A stretch of DNA of 64,000 nt from Rhyzopertha dominica (taxonomy: Eukaryota; Arthropoda; Insecta; Coleoptera; Bostrichidae), in assembly GCA_025024175.1 (NCBI GenBank), contig QCXZ01000003.1, positions 33,318,257-33,382,256 on the forward strand, read 5' to 3'. This document shows, piece after piece, positions 58,696 to 64,000 of this stretch (its first letter is position 1; every line of letters starts with the position of its first letter). The position numbers were made by a program, and so were the translations under genes. The notes under the pieces are model-generated. The model was not told the DNA's origin and did not search any database. It saw only the letters and a list, made by a program, of their open reading frames with translations.

Positions 58696-60624
58696 CTGCA
58701 AAACAGATGAATGATGGCGACCGGTAGGGACTGCGCACAAACGCATTTGCAATTCAGAACCAGTGCCGGCGTAACGGTAGTACTTGCTGTAATCGCGCGT
58801 GGTCGTGTCGTGACTGAAAATTGTGCACGATGTCGGACGGCGAAAAAGACAAACTTTGCGAAGTCAAACGAGAGAAGTAGTGTACCGTGTGTTTTATTAT
58901 TTTAAAAATGAAAGCAGGCCTCAGATACTCCTGAAAGCGTGAAATGTAANACATCTATTGCTACGGGAATCTCTGTCAGAACCATCGAGAGGATTGTTCG
59001 TGAAGGTAATTGCAGTGCATCGGAAAATAATGGAAAATCACAGTTCAGTATTCCTGGAAAGAAGAGACTGAGGAAGAGTAGACTGCATGACTGTNGATTT
59101 TCGTGAATTCAAGAAGACTGATTTGCGTCATATTGTGCACAAATTTCACAACACCGAAGTAAATCGTGTGACAATAGCACATTTAAACCAGAAGATAAGA
59201 ACTGACNTGGATTGNCATGCATCGAACGAGACTTTGAGGGTTTTATTGCACAACATGGGATTCANGTGGAGGAGAACTCAAAATAATCGGAAACTGCTAA
59301 TCGAAAGGCAGACATCAGATCACTTCGAATTTCTTATTTGGAGAGAATAAAATAATTCCGATATCTGGACGAAACTTACCTGCATAGTGGACACACTACG
59401 TCGAAAAACTGGACGGATGATTCGACAGAAGGGCTATTTGCAAATATGTTCAAAGGTCAGAGGCTTATAATTATACACGCAGGATGGGAAAATGGGTTCT
59501 TGCCTGGATGCCTATTAATGTTTAAGTCGGGAACAAAAAGTGGTGATTACCATTCAGAAATGAATTCTGGTAATTACGGAAAATGGCTGGAAAACGTGTT
59601 AATCCCTAATTTGCCAAGGAATTCGGACATTATTATTGATGTTGCGCCGTACCACAATATACAAACCAATCCAGCACCGTCGTCGAATTCCAGGAAAACA
59701 GATATGGTGCGATGGCTTACGGATCGTAACATTAATTTCGATCCAAACAGTTTGAAACCAAAACTGTACGAAATTATTAAAAATAACAAAAAGCTCCATG
59801 TAACGTACAAGATTGACAACTTGTTACGATGTCATAGACATACCGTTTTACGCTTACCACCCTACCACCCGGATTTGAATCCCATCGANTTATAATAATT
59901 TNGGTCACAGTAAAACACAACGTTGGTGCAAAAAATGTCACATTCAAATTGGATGACGCAAGGATGATAGCCGAAGAGGAATTCAGCAAGATAACATCCG
60001 AAGATTGGAAGCGCTGTGACCACGTGATTAAAATAGAGGACAAAATATATGGAGCATGAAGTCTTTGTTGATAATCTCAGAGAAGAGGAACCTCTAATTA
60101 TTAACTTACAAGATAGTAGTGACGGTGACTATGATAGTGATTAGATACTGCATATGTACCTATGTATTAATTCTGTCCATTGTATAATGTTGTTTCGCTT
60201 GTTTTCTTTTTCATTTGCCTTTAATTTCTGGTAGTAACTTGACAACCCACTCGAATGTGTAATTTATTATTTTTGTTTCTCTTGTTTGTACTTAGTAATT
60301 AGTTCTATTTATTGTACAGTCTTATTGTTTCTTTTAAGTATTTTTCCTTTTCATTCGTTTTTTGGTTCCGACAGTAATTTGACAACATACATGTATGCGT
60401 ATCTATTATTGACATTATTTTTAGGTTTCCATTTTTTATAGTATCTACGTTATTTTGTTTACTTAATACTTACCGTTTCCTGTATTTCTTTCCAAACACC
60501 ACTTTGCGTGCAAACCAAAAAAATTTCATTTGCGCCGCCACTGCTATACGATGGTCGGCACGATCTGAGGCTAGCGCTAACGCGTCTCATCCTCGCCGCT
60601 CGCCATCATTCAGCTGTTTTGCAG
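58696..60624 (+). mobile_element. Full-length decayed Sailor/DD82E-like Tc1/mariner element
   Basis: 1929 bp. The ends match as 25-bp terminal inverted repeats (58696-58720 and 60600-60624, 24 of 25 matching), starting CTGCAAAACAG. Both sides carry the TA duplication (58694-58695, 60625-60626). It holds one transposase gene (about 58830-60144) followed by about 450 bp of AT-rich 3' sequence. That sequence contains a diverged duplication with a period of about 140 bp (60211 and 60351). Seven of the window's scattered single N bases fall inside it. Confidence 0.92.
58830..60144 (+). pseudogene. Sailor/DD82E-like transposase (copy 3, nearly full length)
   Basis: The likely ATG is at 58830 (MSDGEKDKLCEVK). 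The helix-turn-helix part is ATGISVRTIERIVREG (about 58960-59010), then PGKKRLRKS. A second DNA-binding stretch spans 59087-59350 (DLRHIVHKFHNTEVNR, ETLRVLLHNMGF). After a shift and an in-frame stop (59353-59355) comes YLDETYLHSGHT with the first catalytic Asp. GKSQ-like and GQRLIIIHAGWENGF follow, then IIIDVAPYHN (second Asp), then LRLPPYHPDLNPI with the third catalytic codon GAN. I count 82 residues between second Asp and Glu, against 34-41 in ordinary Tc1/mariner. The acidic tail DSSDGDYDSD ends at the TAG 60142-60144. It has at least three frame breaks and several stops, so it is inactive. Confidence 0.9.
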
Positions 60625-60813
60625 TACTTACCTATAAATAGTTGCGATCCAGTTAGTCATATCCCACTAAACAATTACCTGATTCAGACAATGTAATTTT
60701 GTAGCATTTCGTATTTCACTTTAGGAATGTTTCATATGCAGTCATAATAGAACTTCCACAAAATGAAAACAATGCATGACTGCATATAGCATTACTTTAA
60801 AAACAATTATTGC

Positions 60814-61038
60814 CTAGCGCAGCTAGATCTTTCATATCCATCACCCATCGAACACGTCTGGAACATTATGGGCTGAAGATGGAAAGCTTTACCTCATACC
60901 ACACAAACTCAAGCTGCATATGATGATGCCATACAAGTAGCCCGGAATAAGTGATCTCATGAGAAAACCGATAATGTGATGGATTCGATAACCAGACCCT
61001 TTATTGAGTGCATAATTTACTCCAAGGGACTTATACGG
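60814..61038 (+). pseudogene. Tc1-like transposase C-terminal remnant
   Basis: One frame reads LDLSYPSPIEHVWNIMG, then after a stop RWKALPHTTQTQAAYDDAIQ, and after a second stop NVMDSITRPFIECI. PSPIEHVW is the conserved block around the third catalytic residue (Glu) of Tc1 transposases, and the rest fits the C-terminal tail. Upstream catalytic parts and terminal repeats were not found. It lies 190 bp beyond the Sailor-like element but is a different family. Confidence 0.82.
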
Positions 61039-64000
61039 CAAAAATTATTCAAATAGAACCATGATTATTGGGTGTCCTTATTTCTATTTCAGTCAGTATA
61101 TTCCAGGTGCACACTAAATTTGTTATTACTTAGTATATAATTTGATTCGACATTGTGACGGATTGAATTCCTAACTACAGTACATAAACAACTTTAAATG
61201 TATAACACTTTGTATTTTTAATCCTATTCAACGCATTTAGAGAAAATTATTTTTACAGTCAGTATAGGTAGGTACTCGTAGCTTTAAATGCAGGGTGTCT
61301 GCGCTATGCGGCCTACTGGAAATATCTTGTAAACTAGAGGGTATATGAAGCAAGTTTATTTGATTAAAATTTGTAGTTTTGAGGCCTATCTACTGATAGC
61401 TAGGCATTATCAAGTCATATCAGTAAAAAAGTTTCGGTACGGTAGTTTGTCTAGTATTTGCCGTGCCTACCGCGAGTTGTCGTTCTTTGCCCAACAATAA
61501 GTAATTATCTTTTTATTGAAAAAACAATAATTAATACAAGTATAGGTATAACTCTCATATACATTATTAAAAGACCACGAAGATCTGTTAACATTTATGT
61601 CATGACGCGAGGGAAGAAGATAGCTAAGCCTAATTAAAAGATATGCTACAACCGAAACTATGCTAAAATAGAACTGAGCGAAAAATATAACCTAATTAAA
61701 CTTGGATTTTATACTCCATTCTATTCTATAACTTTCGTAGGTACTCGCTTGATATGTAATTTTTTTTAAACTTATTACGTATTTTTAGGCTTATGGTTCT
61801 TCGTGCTTGTTTAATTTTATCATTAATGCGATCACATCATTCGTACCTGCCTCCTTTAAATAGCTCCTAGAGAAAGGTCCAACGTAATCAAATGTGGACT
61901 TGTTCCTGTTCAGCGAACAGGTCCATGATAATTAAGAGCAGGATCCCCATCTTGCAAAAAGTATTTGAAAATTTTGTCTTTGCTTCAACGGCATCTCATT
62001 CAAAGACTCGTCAAATTCTTTCTGAAGAAACATGAGGTACCTTCTGACAAACTATTTTGGTTCCTAGAACCCTTAACTGCGATCATGAATATTTCTAGTC
62101 CGCCGTTACTGAAATGTCCTCCTACTTTCTTCACTTACCTATTTAATAACTAATTCGGGTTTATATCAAAGCCTTCTACGCGATGCTGTTCTTTAGTACA
62201 TTTATATGGACGGAATCCACTTATTCGCAATATTCTTCGAGATGTATCCTTTTTTACACGGCATATTCTTTCGATTTCCCTGAAGGTTCTTCACCCCTGG
62301 CGTTTCTATTTTGCACAAAGGCCAAAATTACGTCTATTATTTTGTCTGTTGCTTGGAGCAGTTTATTTCGGGTACAACAAATATTAGACAATCTAAACAG
62401 CATCGAAACAGTGCTTTTTTTACTTTGGTATTATTAGTTTGTCCATTACGAGAACAGATATTTTAGTTAAAAGAAGCGCGAGTTATACTTGGACATCTAG
62501 TAGGCCGAGCATATTTATCAGGATATCAAAACATCAACATTTATTCTTCTAAACCTACTTCATTATATCCTCCAGTTTACGAGATATTTACAGTGACCTA
62601 TAGGATATCGAGAACTAATATGTAAGTAACAACAACTATTTCCAATTAAAGGTAATATTGTACAATACTTATATCAATATGCAGTTAATAAAATTTTACC
62701 AGAAAATAAGGTGATCCTTATCTGCATTACATTCTTAAAAACTGTTTACACTACTGCTTTTACGAGTGTTGGCTTGTTTTACCAGGATTTTAGGCAAAGA
62801 ATCGTCTTTCCAGCCACATATAAATAAAAGCGTATACAAAGTAAACAGATCAAAACAAATATGCCCCAATAAAAACGTCTCAAATACAGAGTAGCATGGT
62901 AGCAGCCGTATGTTTTCAGACTTATACACAGTTTAGGATTCAGTGCAGGCGACTTAGTGAGGGTCTCCATAAATGTTTGTGGCTCTATCATGTTGAGAGA
63001 AAATGTGAAAATAAATTGAAACGTCATAATTCTATCAGTACAAATGTTCATGGCATCCCACGTAGTTTTGCAGTTATAGCAGCACCCAGTGGCGGGGTAT
63101 TACAGGCATACACCAAATTCGTTATAAATAAATACTTAGAGGTTTTTCCTGTTTTTTTCGGTTTAAGACAATACAGACAGAATAAATCATAGGTGCAAGC
63201 CAAAGGACTAAGTATATCTCTTAAAAGTTTTTATTTCTTACGTTCCCTAACGATATTTTGACTAGTACCTACTTTTAGGCCTTTATAGCGTCTTAATGGG
63301 AATATTGTACTATCGAACGTAAAACACAGATAACCAAAAAATATATACATCTCAATTTATTTTTAGTATACTTTTATACTTTTAATAAAGAAGTACTGGT
63401 TAGCATGTTGCGCATAAATTTCAACCGTTCTATAAAAAGATTATCAACTCCGCCACTGGAGCCTTCCCACTCGAAAACACATTCACACATAAACAGCCAC
63501 ATTCATGGACGTGCGAAGCCCTCAACTCCTCCAATTTACTTTAATGCAGTTCATTAACTTTCATGTACAATAAATATATCATGTTACATCCAGACTATCA
63601 CCAGCGGCCAAAGTTAAATTACACAGACTAATTTCTGACGTCATGGCTTAACGAACAAACACATAGATAATGAATATGTAACGGAAAGCCGACTCTATTA
63701 ATACCAATTGAACTTATTTTCTGCAATTTATTTGTTAAATGCTAGGTAGGATGTTCACACAAAATATAGAATAACAAAAGCAAGCGACGCAAATGTCCTT
63801 GCATTTTCCATGTCTTATAGAGGTATATGCTTCTAAACGTAGGAAAACCGTTAGTTACGTAGATAAAGTAACAACATATAGAAAAAACAATGAAATAGCC
63901 GAACGTGACGGTAAAAAGTTCTCGTACACCATTATGCTATTCGTAAGCATCAACAGTAAGGTGATTTAGATTGGGATCCGTCTTGTTAACACTTTAGAAG
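61039..64000. other. Unassigned DNA
   Basis: No gene recognised. A TGCAGGGTGTCTGCG word at 61291, with following AAACTAGAGGGTATATG text, resembles the left end of CAGGGTG-type foldback elements such as that at 45654, but no right end was found. Frames at 62183-62437 and 62896-63192 have no known motif. Confidence 0.5.

Noticed and set aside
1..64000. CRISPR arrays, bacterial operons, tRNA or rRNA genes
   Set aside because: The sequence is eukaryotic; no regular spacer-repeat array was seen, and no tRNA cloverleaf or rRNA core could be recognised by eye.

Overview
The window looks like AT-rich nuclear DNA from an arthropod, most likely an insect. No host protein-coding gene could be recognised on either strand. 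What can be identified is mobile: one nearly intact Ty3/Gypsy LTR retrotransposon, fragments of three non-LTR retrotransposons, three copies of a Tc1/mariner-type element with an unusually long D-to-E catalytic spacing (Sailor/DD82E-like), a Tc1-like remnant, a hAT element with perfect target duplications, and two inverted-repeat elements. There are also satellites and microsatellites. The R1-type and Jockey/CR1-type LINEs, the BED-finger hAT and the Sailor-like elements are what suggest an insect. The species cannot be told from the sequence alone.

Layout. 1-2.75 kb is unassigned. 2.75-3.6 kb is a degenerate array built on TATCGATA and AGTATCGA. A 100-N gap next to an ATT microsatellite follows at 3.8-4.0 kb, then unassigned DNA to 11.6 kb. 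11.77-18.45 kb is a young Gypsy element (LTRs 902 and 901 bp, 4-bp AGTT duplication). It sits inside a small older unit whose ends are about 90-bp inverted repeats. 24.1-24.6 kb (minus) is a broken Sailor-like transposase. 25.28-26.42 kb is a hAT element that keeps the first, BED-finger part of its transposase. 27.0-28.3 kb (minus) is the C-terminal half of an R1-like LINE. 35.1-35.4 kb (minus) is a second Sailor fragment and 39.05-39.85 kb (minus) a Jockey/CR1-like RT remnant.

43.25-44.2 kb is a satellite of about 100-bp units carrying heat-shock-element-like motifs. 45.65-47.0 kb is a 1.35-kb foldback element with TA duplications, and 47.45-48.83 kb an element bounded by 13-bp perfect inverted repeats. 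51.95-54.33 kb (minus) is the 5' half of a second R1-like LINE. 58.70-60.62 kb is a full-length but decayed Sailor-like element with 25-bp terminal inverted repeats, and 60.8-61.04 kb a Tc1 C-terminal remnant. The rest has no gene or element I can name. Two stretches (about 44.56-44.96 and 57.0-57.33 kb) read like candidate conserved regulatory DNA, by appearance only.

There is no gene pathway here. The genes are parasites of the host genome: the Gypsy element codes for Gag, protease, reverse transcriptase, RNase H and integrase, and the DNA elements for transposases, nearly all disabled. The most novel-looking points are the heat-shock-like satellite, the foldback element with four CTCF-like sites pointing inwards, the Gypsy Gag with no zinc knuckle, and the three generations of DD82E elements.
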